The notes: generated from the sequence alone by a model not told the origin. Positions 1 to 8,990 are shown, counted from the first letter of the stretch. The stretch: DNA of 64,000 nt from CAWJKP01 sp963843465 (GCA_963843465.1 CAWJKP010000005.1:372001-436000); one strand, 5' to 3'. Translations and numbers: made by a program.

Positions 1-831
1 CGAGTAGAAGACCCGTCCCTTGCCCTGGCTCCGCACCCAGGCCAGGGCGTAGTCGTTGTCGGGCCGGTCGACCTTGCCGAAGGATTGGCCCTGGTGCATG
101 TCCGTATGCTGCGTGTCGATGCTCAGTAGCACCCGCACGCGGTCCCGCGAATAAACCTGCTGGAAGCGGAAGAACTCGTCGCAGAACTCGAATCCCTTGC
201 CGCCGAAGGCCCGATTGACGGGATGATCGGGATCGTCGAGCTTGATCCGCACGCGCTCGGTGTTGATGCGGTGATTGGCGCCGCGGGCGCCGAGCATCAT
301 GGCGAACTCGGGCCAGTCCTCCTGGGCGCCCCGATCCCATTTGGTAAAAGCCACCGCGGTGCCGTGGACGCCCAAGAGGCCGCCGCCGCCGCTGACGAAG
401 TCCATCAGGCTCCGCCGCAGTTCCGCATCGGTGAAGAGGTTCCCCACGGTGTTGTTGAGGAACACGGCGTCGAACTGCTTGAGACTCTCCGGCCGGAAGA
501 CTTCGGGATCGCGGCTGACCACCGTCTGGAAGGCGCCCGTCTTCTCGCCCATCAGGGTGAAGGCCAGGTTGGCGTAGGGAATCGAACGGTGGCCCGGGTA
601 GCCGACGTTCAAGGTGAAGACCAGCAGCTTGCGGGGCTTCTTCGGCGCCGCCGGGGCTTTGGCGGGGATGGCCTGCTCGATCTTCGCCCGCTCCTCGGGG
701 CTGACCGCAGGCGCGGAGTCCGCCGCAACGGCCCCGGGCCGACCGGCAAGAAGCATCACTGCGGCAAGAAAAACGCCAAGCGCATCGCGGGCGCGTGCCA
801 CCGCCAGAGGTTGGTTTCCAAGCACCTTCAT
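1..831 (-). CDS. ThuA-like domain secreted protein, 3' end outside the window
   Basis: The reverse strand is open from the ATG at 831 to the window edge (277 codons, no stop), so the C-terminus is missing. The N-terminus has a hydrophobic export segment ending near GAVAADSAP. An Ala/Pro-rich linker follows, then a ThuA-like (glutamine-amidotransferase fold) domain: KPRKLLVFTLNVGYPGHRS, FDAVFLNNTVGNLF, GGGGLLGVHGTAVAF, and HQGQSFGKVDRPDNDYALAW. ThuA proteins are linked to trehalose or other sugar use, and in planctomycetes they usually sit with DUF1080 and Gfo/Idh/MocA genes, as here. AAAGGAGA lies about 9 bases before the ATG and supports the start. The substrate is unknown. The family call is firm and the function is inferred. 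Confidence 0.85.
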   Translation of the reverse strand, partial: MKVLGNQPLAVARARDALGVFLAAVMLLAGRPGAVAADSAPAVSPEERAKIEQAIPAKAPAAPKKPRKLLVFTLNVGYPGHRSIPYANLAFTLMGEKTGAFQTVVSRDPEVFRPESLKQFDAVFLNNTVGNLFTDAELRRSLMDFVSGGGGLLGVHGTAVAFTKWDRGAQEDWPEFAMMLGARGANHRINTERVRIKLDDPDHPVNRAFGGKGFEFCDEFFRFQQVYSRDRVRVLLSIDTQHTDMHQGQSFGKVDRPDNDYALAWVRSQGKGRVFYS

Positions 832-927
832 CGGGATCTTCTCCTTTCGATTGGCCGTACTGCGGAAATCCGGAAGTTGTTCGTCGGGTGATTCTAGTTT
901 CGCACTAGACTGTCGCCGGGAGCGTCA

Positions 928-1059
928 CCCCGGATTATTCACGGCCGAACACTAGCCCAAAGCGCCAGCGAGGGAAGCACACCAACTTACCCTCGCTCGC
1001 GCTTCGGGCTAATGTGTGGCATTATGCGCCGAAGCACCCGAGCCATGAATAATCCGGGG
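928..1059. repeat. Nested palindromic repeat, CACTAGCCC/GGATTATTCACGGC family (copy 1)
   Basis: Outer 18-base inverted arms (CCCCGGATTATTCACGGC at 928-945 and its complement at 1042-1059, one mismatch) enclose a second imperfect hairpin built from CACTAGCCC...GCGAGGG. Related copies lie at 32871-32956 and 43975-44108. The right arm ends next to the stop codon of the Gfo/Idh/MocA gene at 1060. The stretch from 832 to 1059 holds nothing else recognisable. Confidence 0.8.
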
Positions 1060-2502
1060 TTACGTATGCCAAGGCTCGCGCCTTGCGCGGGCGAGCTGGC
1101 GGTTCGCGTCTTCGTCGCCGACGAACTTCTCCTTGGCCGGGTCCCACGTCAGCGACCGCCGCAGTTGGTAAGCGATGATCACCAGGTGACCGAGCGAAGC
1201 CGCTCGGTGACCCAGCTCCTCGGACGCGCTGGGCAGGGCTCGTCGCCGGATACAGTCAAACCAGTTTGCGTGGTGCCCATTGGCCAAGGACACCTCGCGG
1301 GTGGGGAGCTTCATTTCCTCGAAGAGTTGTTCCGGCTGGCCCTCAAGTTGTCCGCCGGTGGTCATCGAACGTCAGCCAGCCGCGCTGGCCGACGAACACG
1401 CCGCCAAAATTACCTTCGAGCCGGGCTGTGGGGGGAACGGCTTTGTAGAGGTCCTTCACCTGGTTCCAGTGGTCCACGTGATGGAGCAGGATCCCGTTGG
1501 CATAGCGGCAGGTCAGCGTGGGAAAGCGACCACTGCCGGGATGAATGATCTCCACCGGCCCGCTGCTCTCCATGCCCAGGGCGTACTGGATCACGTCCGC
1601 GGCGTGCGAATGGAACCAGGTCACCGAACCGGTCCCGAAGGCTTCGGCAAACGACCACGGCACCACGCCTGGGGACGGGTTGACGTGGTAGAGTCGATGG
1701 TACGGCTTCCACGGGGCCGGTCCCACCCACAACTCCCAATCCAATCCGTCCGGCGCCGGTTCTGCCGGCAGATCGAGATTCACCGGCACATAGGAGCCGA
1801 CGGTCCTTTCGACATCGACCACGTTGGCGTAGGGCCGAAGGCGTCCGGCCATCCATGCCATGTTCTGCCAAAGCGTGAAGACCGACTTGATCCTGCCGAG
1901 CCCGCCGGCCCGGACGAATTCGCAGACGGCCCGGATGGCGGGGATCGAGCGGTACTGGGTGCCGGTCTGGAAGACCCGCCCATACCGGCGCACCGTCTTG
2001 ACCAGCTCGCGTCCTTCCCGGATCGTTACGGAAACGGGTTTTTCGCAGTAGATGTCTTTGCCGGCCTTCGCCGCGTCGACGGCCTGCAGCGTGTGCCAGT
2101 GGTCGGGCGTAGCGATCACCACGGCGTCGATGTCGGATCGGGCGAGCAGCTCGCGGTAGTCGTTGCAGGGGCGCAGCCGTGGTACGTGCCCGTGGCACGC
2201 CCTGCGGAATAGGCTTCTTCCACGCGGCGTTTGGCGTCGTCGCGCCGAAGGCGATCGACATCGCAAACGGCCAGGACTTGAACCGCGGGATCGCCCGCCA
2301 GCCGCGAAAGGTGGCCCCGGCCCATGGCCCCGTGGCCGATCAGGCCAACGGTGATCCGTTGGCTGGGGGCCGTCTGGCCTTCCCCGCCCAAGATCCCGGA
2401 CGGCGCGATCCACGGGACCGCCGCGGCCGCGACGGCCCCCTTGAGGAAATCCCGCCTCCCCATGCCGCTGTTTCTCGGCTGTCGAACAGTCATCGTATTC
2501 AC
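1060..2502 (-). CDS. Gfo/Idh/MocA family oxidoreductase with Tat signal, two frameshifts
   Basis: Read across two breaks, this is a complete oxidoreductase of about 480 residues. The first part (2502 to about 2170) starts MNTMTVRQPRNSGMGRRDFL, a twin-arginine export signal, followed by the Rossmann segment ITVGLIGHGAMGRGHL. The middle part (about 2170 to 1350), in another frame, carries IDAVVIATPDHWH and the family's EKPVSVTI (EKP) motif. The last part (1365 to 1060), in a third frame, ends WDPAKEKFVGDEDANRQL...REPWHT, matching the C-terminus of the intact paralogue at 58075-59334. Such proteins are NAD(P)-dependent sugar or cyclitol dehydrogenases, exported here. Whether the two frameshifts are sequencing errors or real inactivation cannot be decided from the sequence. 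Confidence 0.85.
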
Positions 2503-2509
2503 CTCATGA

Positions 2510-3008
2510 CTACTTGGCCGCGACCACCTTGACGGCGATGGCCGGCAGCGTGCGGGTAATCGTCTCTTTGCCGGTGTTCATCGTCCCGCTGAGGATGATC
2601 GTCTGCTGCCAGCCGACGGGCGCCTTCGCCGGCGCGCTGATCGTGACGCTCGGTTCATCCTTGTCGGCACGACATCTATTGCAAAACCGGCGGCGGGACC
2701 TTCTTCCGGGCCAGCGCCTGGTCGTCAAGGCAAAGCTGGACGGTGCGGCTGTCGTGGCCGCTGACCACCAATCCGGAGAGGAAACTTCGGTCGGCCGGGC
2801 TTCCGCGCACGCTGCGTATGAAACAGCGGTGCACCGGGGCCTCGACCGTCGTCTTGCTGCGGCCCGCTTTCCAGGTCGTTGCGTCCCAGACCTGGATCGT
2901 CAGGGATCGATTCTGCGGAGCAACCCCCGCGGCCGGTTGTGCTTCGACCGACGAACAGATCCCTAGCGCCAGCAGCAGTGCGACACCCGAAATCCGTTTC
3001 AACTTCAT
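2510..3008 (-). CDS. Small secreted hypothetical protein, frameshifted
   Basis: The reading starts MKLKRISGVALLLALG with a clear signal peptide (to about SSVEAQ) and continues through SLTIQVWDATTWKAGRSKT. The frame breaks near 2690, and the C-terminal part (VTISAPAKAPVGWQQTIILS to KVVAAK) is in another frame ending at 2510. The two parts together give about 165 residues, mostly predicted beta strands, with no family I recognise. It lies 7 bases upstream of the Gfo/Idh/MocA start on the same strand, so the two may be co-transcribed. An in-frame ATG at 3029 (MSNESLT) is an alternative start. Neither start has a strong ribosome binding site. Confidence 0.55.
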
Positions 3009-3052
3009 CGTCAACGACTCGTTGCTCATTGCGAAGCCGCAAGCGGCGGAAC

Positions 3053-3133
3053 CCAAATCTCAAATCTCAAACCTCAAATCTCAGATCTCAAATCTCAGAT
3101 TTCAGATCCCTCATCCTTCATCCCTCATCCCTC
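3053..3133. repeat. Degenerate heptamer tandem tract (AAATCTC-type)
   Basis: About eight degenerate 7-base units of the form AAATCTC or CAGATCT are followed by a TCATCCC/TCATCCT tract. Similar heptamer tracts occur at 15794-15838, 45883-45954 and 48013-48108. They resemble the short tandemly repeated repetitive sequences known from cyanobacteria. No coding potential is seen. Confidence 0.7.
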
Positions 3134-3614
3134 TACATGATCTCCTTCAGTATCCCTCTCCGCGCGTAGCAACATGCCGTGGCCGGACTTACGTAGGCCA
3201 CGCAGCCGTCGGGGTTGGGGAGCTTGTCGTTGGGGTCGATGCCGAGCAACTGGTAGACGCTTTCCCAGAGGTCCCAGGGATAGATCGGCCGCGACTTCAC
3301 ATAGCGGCCCTCCTCGTCGCTTTCACCGACGACCTTGCCGGCCTGGAAGCCGCCGCCGGCGACCAGGGCCGACATCACCAGGTTATAGCTGTCGCGGACC
3401 CAGCGATGGTACGTCTCCGCTGCTTTCGGCCAGAGATTGATCGGCTCTTCCGCCTTGATCTCCAGCAGATCGCTCCACTTCAGCGCCCAGAAGTCGGCGA
3501 ATTCCTCGCGCCCAGCAACCGCTCGATGAGCTTGCTCCGCTTCTGCGGATCGGCGGCGGCGAAATCCGCAACGAGGAGGCCCAGCACGACAAGGGGCATG
3601 GCCCTCCTTCTCAT
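3133..3614 (-). pseudogene. Chimeric remnant: DUF1549 fragment fused to DUF1501 C-terminus
   Basis: The reading starts MRRRAMPLVVLGLLVADFAA and reaches DPQKRSKLIERLLG. After a frame break near 3510 it continues REEFADFWALKWSDLLEIK to ETYHRWVRDSYN, which is the conserved middle of planctomycete DUF1549 (PSD1-type cytochrome-associated) proteins. At about 3380 this joins GGGFQAGKVVGESDEEGRYV, IYPWDLWESVYQLLGIDPN and RRGILKEIM, the C-terminus of DUF1501 (sulfatase-like) proteins. In this phylum DUF1549/DUF1553 and DUF1501 genes are normally adjacent, each roughly 500-1000 residues. The simplest reading is an internal deletion that fused the two. The 3615-4001 stretch upstream holds nothing I can identify. 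Confidence 0.7.
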
Positions 3615-4001
3615 CGCAAGTCACCCCTCAAATTGGCCGGAAGCGTCTTGGTTCCTCTAGGCCGGCTGGAGACGGCCCGTGGAACACCGGCTCCCAAGGC
3701 ATGGCGGTCTCGCGCAATTTCCGGCGCAGGTCGAGGCGGGACAATACTTGGCTGGGGCTCTGGCGGGCCGCGGCTTCCCGGCAGCGGCCGTCAACTCGTT
3801 TAGCTTACCACGGTGGGCAGGCGGGCGGCAACCATACTTTTGTAAAGGTCGGCCGAATTTTTCCGCCGGCCTCCGCCAGTTCTCGCAGGGCCCTTTGAAG
3901 CCAGCTATAGTAAGATGGTTGGCGCTGCGGGCCTGAATTGCCTTCAGGCTCACAGTCCCGAGAAACCCAATCGGCGAAACGCCGGAAAGGAGACGCGAGA
4001 G

Positions 4002-5072
4002 ATGAACCAGCCATGTAAGAGAATTTCGCGGCGGATCGTGCGGGGCGTTGTCACCTGCGCGCTGGCCGTCGCATGCGGCGTCGGGGCATGGGTTGCCGGG
4101 GCAGCAGCCAAGGAGCCCGCCTTGAAGCTCTATACCGACCCCGAGCACGTGGACGCCGACTTCCCCTTCCAGGGCGAGTACACCGGCACGGTTTCTCAGC
4201 CCGACGGCGGCAAGACGCGGTTGGGCGCCCAGGTTCGCGCGTTGGGCGACGGGGTCTTCCGCACGATGATCTTCGCCGGCGGCCTGCCCGGCGACGGCTG
4301 GGACGGCAAGACGATCATCCAGAAAGCCCCCAGCACGGACGACTCGACGCCCGACGACGCCCATCGCGAGGGCAAGAAGGTCGTCATCGACCAGGTCTAC
4401 AAGGCGGTTTGCGACGGCCGCACGCTGGCCGGCCAGACCGACGCCGGCGTGAAGTTCGAGCTCGCTCGGGTCACGCGCCGCAGTCCCACGCTGGGGGCCA
4501 AGCCGCCGGCCGGCGCCATCGTGTTGTTCGACGGCAGCGGCACGGACCAATGGCTCCCCGGCGCCAAGCTCACGCCGCAGAAGTGGCTTATCGGCGGCGC
4601 GACCACCCGCCGCAAGTTCCAGGACTTCACGCTGCACGTCGAATTCATGATTTCCTATGTGCCCCGCACGCGGACCATCTGGCAGCGGCCCAACAGCGGC
4701 GTCTTCCTCCAGCAGCGCTACGAGATCCAGATCCTGGACTCGTTCGGCATCGTCATGCGCCAGCACGACTGCGGCGTGCTCTACGCGCAGATCACGCCGA
4801 AGATCAACATGTGCTATCCGCCCCTGACCTGGCAGACCTACGACATCGACTTTACGGCCGCCCGCTATGATGCCGCGGGCAAGAAGACCAGGCTCGGCCG
4901 CTGCACGGTGAAGCTCAACGGCGTGGTGATCCTCGACAACGTCGAGATCAAGCACTCGACGCCGTCGGGGATTCCCGAGAGTCCGCAGCCCGGGGGCATC
5001 TACCTCCAGGAACACGGGTTCCCGGCGTTCTTCCAGAATGTTTGGATCGTGGAGAAGCGTCCCTTGACGTGA
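4002..5072 (+). CDS. DUF1080 (3-keto-disaccharide hydrolase) domain secreted protein
   Basis: 356 residues. GGAAAGGAGA about 10 bases before the ATG at 4002 fixes the start over upstream options. The N-terminus is basic then hydrophobic (VVTCALAVACGVGAWVAG), a signal peptide. Residues 35-160 hold an uncharacterised region (DADFPFQGEYTGTV...). The C-terminal half from about residue 165 is the DUF1080 concanavalin-like fold: IVLFDGSGTDQWLPG, FQDFTLHVEFMI, RPNSGVFLQQRYEIQILDSF, CTVKLNGVVILDNVEI, GGIYLQEHGFPAFFQNVWI. Family members act on 3-keto-glycosides or disaccharides, fitting the ThuA and Gfo/Idh/MocA genes upstream. The protein is probably periplasmic. Substrate unknown. Confidence 0.9.
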   Translation: MNQPCKRISRRIVRGVVTCALAVACGVGAWVAGAAAKEPALKLYTDPEHVDADFPFQGEYTGTVSQPDGGKTRLGAQVRALGDGVFRTMIFAGGLPGDGWDGKTIIQKAPSTDDSTPDDAHREGKKVVIDQVYKAVCDGRTLAGQTDAGVKFELARVTRRSPTLGAKPPAGAIVLFDGSGTDQWLPGAKLTPQKWLIGGATTRRKFQDFTLHVEFMISYVPRTRTIWQRPNSGVFLQQRYEIQILDSFGIVMRQHDCGVLYAQITPKINMCYPPLTWQTYDIDFTAARYDAAGKKTRLGRCTVKLNGVVILDNVEIKHSTPSGIPESPQPGGIYLQEHGFPAFFQNVWIVEKRPLT

Positions 5073-5123
5073 GCCCCAGGGGCCGGCCCTAAGGAATCGC
5101 GCCACAGTAAGTTGATCAAGTTT

Positions 5124-5180
5124 TGTGGTGCAGGCGTCCCGCCTGCCCGGCAAAATGCAGGCAGGACGCCTGCACCACGA
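5124..5180. repeat. Palindromic repeat TGGTGCAGGCGTCC (copy 1)
   Basis: An inverted repeat with arms GTGGTGCAGGCGTCC and its complement GGACGCCTGCACCAC, and inner GGCGTCCCGCCTGCC palindromes. A longer member of the same family is at 30111-30223. It lies just upstream of the TPR gene start at 5199. Confidence 0.8.
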
Positions 5181-5198
5181 GAGCGGGAGAAATCCTGC

Positions 5199-5332
5199 AT
5201 GACCACAGACGATCTGTACGCCCAGGCATTGTCGGCGCTGCAGACGCGGCAGTTGGACGTTTGCCAACGGATCCTCTGCCAACTGCTGGACCGGGAGCCG
5301 CTCCACGCGCCGGGACTACTCGTCTTAGCACT
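5199..5332 (+). pseudogene. 5' fragment of TPR glycosyltransferase gene, cut by an insertion sequence
   Basis: The ATG at 5199 opens MTTDDLYAQALSALQTRQLD and continues VCQRILCQLLDREPLHAPGL, a typical first TPR unit of planctomycete TPR-glycosyltransferases. After 44 codons the frame runs into the terminal inverted repeat of the insertion sequence (5333) and stops. The rest of the gene resumes at 6681 in the frame LGRVLRQQGRAVEA. No clear target-site duplication flanks the element, and part of a TPR unit seems to be missing, so a deletion may have accompanied the insertion. Confidence 0.75.
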
Positions 5333-5355
5333 TGTTCAAAAATAACTTGTCCGTT

Positions 5356-6306
5356 TCACTTTCGTGGACGGATGGTGTAATTCCAGTCGGGTAGGACCGT
5401 ATGGCGCGACAACCTCACCGCCGCCTTCGCTTCGCCGGAAACCTTCGTCTTGGTTGGGTAGAACCTGGTGTCCAACGATGCGCGGCAACGGAAGCCCGTG
5501 CTGGACCGTGTTGCGCGGATGTGCTTCAGCATGACTTCGTGGCTGGTCAGGGGTTCGCCGGCCCAATTGGCGCTAATCAAGTTGAACATGCGGTGCTCGA
5601 TCGGGTTCCACTTGGAAGCTCCCGCGGGATAATGTCCGACCGTGATAGTCAATCCGAATTTATTCGCCAGGTCTTGCAAGCCCACCTTCCAGGCCCAACA
5701 ACGGTTCCCATTGGCACCTCCGCTGTCGGCTTCGATCGCCAGCCGAGACGCACCTGGATACCGGTGCTGCCCGATCTTCAGCCACCACGAACGAATGGCT
5801 CGCACCGCAAAGGCCGCCGTCTGATGGGTTGTGCCGATCACCACATAGCCCGCGTTGCGATCTTCGTCGTAGATGCCGTAGGGATAGCCGCGGCCTCGCG
5901 CCAGCGTGGGAAAATCGTGGTCCAGCACGTCGCGATCCTCACGCCGCCAAGTGCGTCCCTGGTTCTTGAAGTTGCCGATCAGCTCCTTTTTCTTCGTATC
6001 CACGCTGATGACCGGCCATCCTTGCCGCTGGAATCGCCGTCGCCGACGCCCCAACAAGCGGAACTGCCGGTCACGGTAGGGGTCCTTTTTCCCGCCCAAC
6101 CGCTTGCGGTTCGATCGCAGCGAATACTTCTGCGCTCGCAGCAGGCGGGCCACCGTTACATGCCCGACTGGTACGCCGCGCCGCGTCAAGGCAGCCGCCA
6201 GGTTCCGGGTTGTCTTGTGCGTCCAGCGCAGACCTCCCATTGGCTCACCGGCCGTTGCATCCTGCAACAACCCCGTCAACAACTCCCGCACACGAGGCGT
6301 TTTTTT
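5356..6306 (-). CDS. ISAzo13-like transposase, catalytic frame (orfB)
   Basis: This frame is open from 6306 (a stop lies at 6307-6309) to 5356 and begins KKTPRVRELLTGLLQDATAG, so it is presumably made as a fusion with orfA by -1 frameshifting on the A8 run. It shows the family's DDE-type hallmarks: QGWPVISVDTKKKELIGNFK, PYGIYDEDRNAGYVVIGTTH, RLAIEADSGGANGNRCWAWK, HYPAGASKWNPIEHRMFNLI and LPDWNYTI near the end. ISAzo13 transposases belong to the IS630-related superfamily. The fused product would be about 420 residues, the normal family length. If slippage does not occur, the element is inactive. Confidence 0.85.
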   Translation of the reverse strand, partial: KKTPRVRELLTGLLQDATAGEPMGGLRWTHKTTRNLAAALTRRGVPVGHVTVARLLRAQKYSLRSNRKRLGGKKDPYRDRQFRLLGRRRRRFQRQGWPVISVDTKKKELIGNFKNQGRTWRREDRDVLDHDFPTLARGRGYPYGIYDEDRNAGYVVIGTTHQTAAFAVRAIRSWWLKIGQHRYPGASRLAIEADSGGANGNRCWAWKVGLQDLANKFGLTITVGHYPAGASKWNPIEHRMFNLISANWAGEPLTSHEVMLKHIRATRSSTGFRCRASLDTRFYPTKTKVSGEAKAAVRLSRHTVLPDWNYTIRPRK

Positions 6307-6614
6307 TCAACCCGCTTTCGTCCACCACCGGGGCGACGCACACGGTCCGAAGACACGGCTTGCCCCCGTTCGCTCTCACGCAATCCGCGGCGGATGGTCA
6401 CGCGGCTCAGCCCGGTGATTTCCGCCACCTGTTGGACGCCGCCGTGCCCACGCTGCCTCACCAATATCCCGGCAAACAGCCGCCGGCTCCGTTCATCCAG
6501 TTCGGCCATCACCCGGTTGATGGCCCGATGGTACACAACCAACTCAGTATCGCTGCGCGACCGACATCCGCGGCAACGACACCGATGGATTCGCTTGCGC
6601 TCCTTGTCTGCCAT
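6276..6614 (-). CDS. ISAzo13-like transposase, N-terminal frame (orfA)
   Basis: 112 residues from the ATG at 6614. It includes HLH-type DNA-binding sequence typical of the family N-terminus: LDERSRRLFAGILVRQ, GGVQQVAEITGLSRVTIRRG, VRRPGGGRKRVEKKR. In ISAzo13 transposases the sequence after RPGGGRK continues directly into the catalytic part. Here the frame stops 10 codons later at 6276, while the catalytic part is in the -1 frame. The transition lies at a run of eight A residues on the coding strand (complement of 6300-6307), a plausible -1 slippage site. Confidence 0.8.
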   Translation of the reverse strand: MADKERKRIHRCRCRGCRSRSDTELVVYHRAINRVMAELDERSRRLFAGILVRQRGHGGVQQVAEITGLSRVTIRRGLRESERGQAVSSDRVRRPGGGRKRVEKKRLVCGSC

Positions 6615-6682
6615 GACCGTCTCTCCATCCTTGGAAGCGGAATAGGCAGATTATACAAACGGACAACTTATTTTTGAACAGC

Positions 6683-8527
6683 GACTTAGGCCGCGTTCTG
6701 CGCCAACAAGGGCGTGCCGTCGAGGCCGTCGAGCTGTACCGGCGGCTACTGCAGTCGCAGCCGGGCCATGCCGACGCCCTGTGCCAATTGGCCGCCGCCT
6801 TCAAGGAATTGCGACACGCGGACCAGGCGCTGGAGACCTATCGCCAATTGATTCGACTTCACCCGCGGCACGCCGAGGGCCTCATGGCGTTGGGCACGTT
6901 GTTGGCCGAGCAAGGGCAGCTTGATCAGGCCGTCAAGTGGCTGCAACAGGCGGTAGAGGCTCGGCCCGAGCTTGCCCAGGCCCGGCATAATCTGGGCGTC
7001 GGTCTAGGGGGGCTCGGCCATCTCGACGACGCCCGCGCCCAACTGGAAGAGGCCCTTCGCCTCCAGCCCGACTACCCGGAAGCCCATTACAACCTCGGCA
7101 ATATCCTCAATCGAATGGGCCTGCACGAGGAAGCGATCGCCTCCTTCCGGCGGGCCCTGAAGATTCGGCCGGACTACTTCGAAGCCCTGACCAATTGGGG
7201 GCTGGCCCTGCAACAGGCCCAAAGGGTGGACGAGGCCGCGGCAGTGCTCAGGCGAGCGGCCCGGCTCAAGCCCCAGTCGGCTGAAGCGTTCAATAACTTG
7301 GGGTTGGCGCTGCAGCAAACAGGGCGTCTGGGCGAGGCCGTCGTTCTGCTCCGCCACGCGGTCCGGTTGAATCCCGGCTATGCCCCGGCGTTGTGCAACT
7401 TGGGCAAGGCGTCGTTTGAACTGGGACGATTTTGTGAGGCCGAGCAATACTTGGAGCAAGCCTTGCGTTTGCAGCCGCAAAACGCCGAGATCCACGCCAA
7501 CCTCGGCAGCTTGTTGCAGGCGCAGGGCCGATGGGACGAGGCCCTGGCCTGTCTCGATCTGGCCCTGGAGATCGACCCCGCCTGCGTTTCCGCCCACTAC
7601 AACCGCGGCATGACGCTTTTGCAAACCGGCGACTGGCCTCGCGGATGGGCGGAATTCGAGTATCGCTTTCGGCTGAACAAGCAGTCGGAACGGGTCTTCC
7701 TCCGGCCTCGCTGGGACGGTTCTCCGTTGGCCAACCGGACCATTCTTGTCTGGGTGGAGCAAGGAGTGGGAGACATGATCCAGTTCCTCCGCTACGCCCG
7801 AGTCCTCAAGGAACAGGGGGCCACGGTCATTCTGGAATGCCCCCAGCGGCTGGCGCCGTTGTTCAGCTCATGCGCCGGCATCGACCGGATTATCTCCGAG
7901 GGAGACCTTCGGCCCGATTTCGACGTTCACGCTCCGCTGGGAAGCTTGCCCGGCTTGTTGGGCACCACGCCCGAGACAATCCCGGCGGGGATTCCCTCTC
8001 TGACGGCCGAACCGTCGCGGGTCGAGCGCTGGCGGCAACGGTTGGGCGTGAAGGGGACGCTGCGGGTGGGCATTGTCTGGCAAGGCAATCCCCAGCACGC
8101 CCAAGACCGCTGGCGGTCGGCGCCACTGGAGCAATTCGCTCCCCTGGCTGCGGTGCCCGGCGTCGAATTGATCAGCTTGCAGCAAGGACATGGAACGGAG
8201 CAGCTCAACGCCCCAGGACGGCCGTTTGCCGTTCGACGGATGGCCGAAGGAGACCTCGACGGCCCGGATGCGGCCTTCCTCGACACGGCCGCGCTGGTGA
8301 AGTGCCTCGACCTCGTGGCCACCGTGGACACGGCCTTGGCTCACCTGGCAGGGTCCCTCGACGTGCCGGTATGGCTGGCCTTGTCAGCGCTGCCCGACTG
8401 GCGCTGGGGCAGGCAGGGGCAGCGGACCGCCTGGTACCCGAGCGTGCGGCTCTTCCGGCAGCAGGACTTGGGAAAATGGTCCCCCGTCTTCGAGCAGATG
8501 GCTGGGGAACTTCACCGGCTGCCGTAG
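6683..8527 (+). CDS. TPR protein with C-terminal glycosyltransferase-like domain, 5' end lost to IS insertion
   Basis: The frame resumes after the insertion sequence as DLGRVLRQQGRAVEAVELYR; a chance TTG at 6674 lies inside the IS repeat. About ten TPR units follow (for example PDYPEAHYNLGNILNRMGLH and PQNAEIHANLGSLLQAQGRW) up to about residue 330. The C-terminal 270 residues form a GT-B-type domain close to ADP-heptose transferases (GT9): ILVWVEQGVGDMIQFLRYA, VGIVWQGNPQHAQDRWRSAP, VATVDTALAHLAGSLDVPVW, LPDWRWGRQGQRTAWYPSV. Such proteins modify cell-surface glycans or proteins. The native start is the fragment at 5199, so this copy is probably not expressed as a full protein. Confidence 0.85.
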   Translation, partial: DLGRVLRQQGRAVEAVELYRRLLQSQPGHADALCQLAAAFKELRHADQALETYRQLIRLHPRHAEGLMALGTLLAEQGQLDQAVKWLQQAVEARPELAQARHNLGVGLGGLGHLDDARAQLEEALRLQPDYPEAHYNLGNILNRMGLHEEAIASFRRALKIRPDYFEALTNWGLALQQAQRVDEAAAVLRRAARLKPQSAEAFNNLGLALQQTGRLGEAVVLLRHAVRLNPGYAPALCNLGKASFELGRFCEAEQYLEQALRLQPQNAEIHANLGSLLQAQGRWDEALACLDLALEIDPACVSAHYNRGMTLLQTGDWPRGWAEFEYRFRLNKQSERVFLRPRWDGSPLANRTILVWVEQGVGDMIQFLRYARVLKEQGATVILECPQRLAPLFSSCAGIDRIISEGDLRPDFDVHAPLGSLPGLLGTTPETIPAGIPSLTAEPSRVERWRQRLGVKGTLRVGIVWQGNPQHAQDRWRSAPLEQFAPLAAVPGVELISLQQGHGTEQLNAPGRPFAVRRMAEGDLDGPDAAFLDTAALVKCLDLVATVDTALAHLAGSLDVPVWLALSALPDWRWGRQGQRTAWYPSVRLFRQQDLGKWSPVFEQMAGELHRLP

Positions 8528-8990
8528 GTCCCTTCTGCCGGAAGGGACTTGAGCGACCAACCGCGGTCGTGGCTGCCCAAAGTCCCGCTCGGCAAGCGGG
8601 ACCTGCCAAGAAAACCGCCTCGAATCGCCAAAGGCTATCGAGAAGCCGGTCCGGGAGCGATCGTCCTGGACGACGGCGGCGGCGCGGGTACGGCCCTCAA
8701 CGGCAACGGCGGCGACCTCAGTCTCTCCGCCGGCAGCGGCGGAATCATCGCGCTTAAATCGGGGGAGTCCCGGGCGCACTGCCGAAACGCGCCAGACCGG
8801 CTGCCGTTTCTTGCAGCGGGCGTTCCCTTTTTTTCTCCCCGCGCCGGCCCTCGGCCGCCTCGCCGCCGCCGTTGGTCGGCGCATCTTTTTTGCCGACAAC
8901 CGTTAAGGCCAAAACGCCCGTTTTGCGAGTATGACGATAGACGCCGCGTCTGGCGCCGGCAAGCGGCGAGATGGCGCCTTCGGCGCGACG

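Larger units (their letters stand above)
5333..6680 (-). mobile_element. ISAzo13-like insertion sequence, 1348 bp
   Basis: 24-base terminal inverted repeats are visible: 5333-5356 begins TGTTCAAAAATAACTTGTCC, and 6657-6680 is its complement with one mismatch. They bound a transposase coded on the minus strand in two overlapping frames. The stop codon of the second frame (5356-5358) overlaps the left inverted repeat. Flanks are GTCTTAGCACT on the left and GCGACTTAGG on the right, with no convincing direct repeat. The element splits a TPR glycosyltransferase gene. Confidence 0.88.

Noticed and set aside
3657..5306. A 549-codon open frame on the minus strand opposite the DUF1080 gene
   Set aside because: The plus-strand DUF1080 frame has a signal peptide, ribosome binding site and family similarity. 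The opposite frame is a high-GC shadow without recognisable domains.
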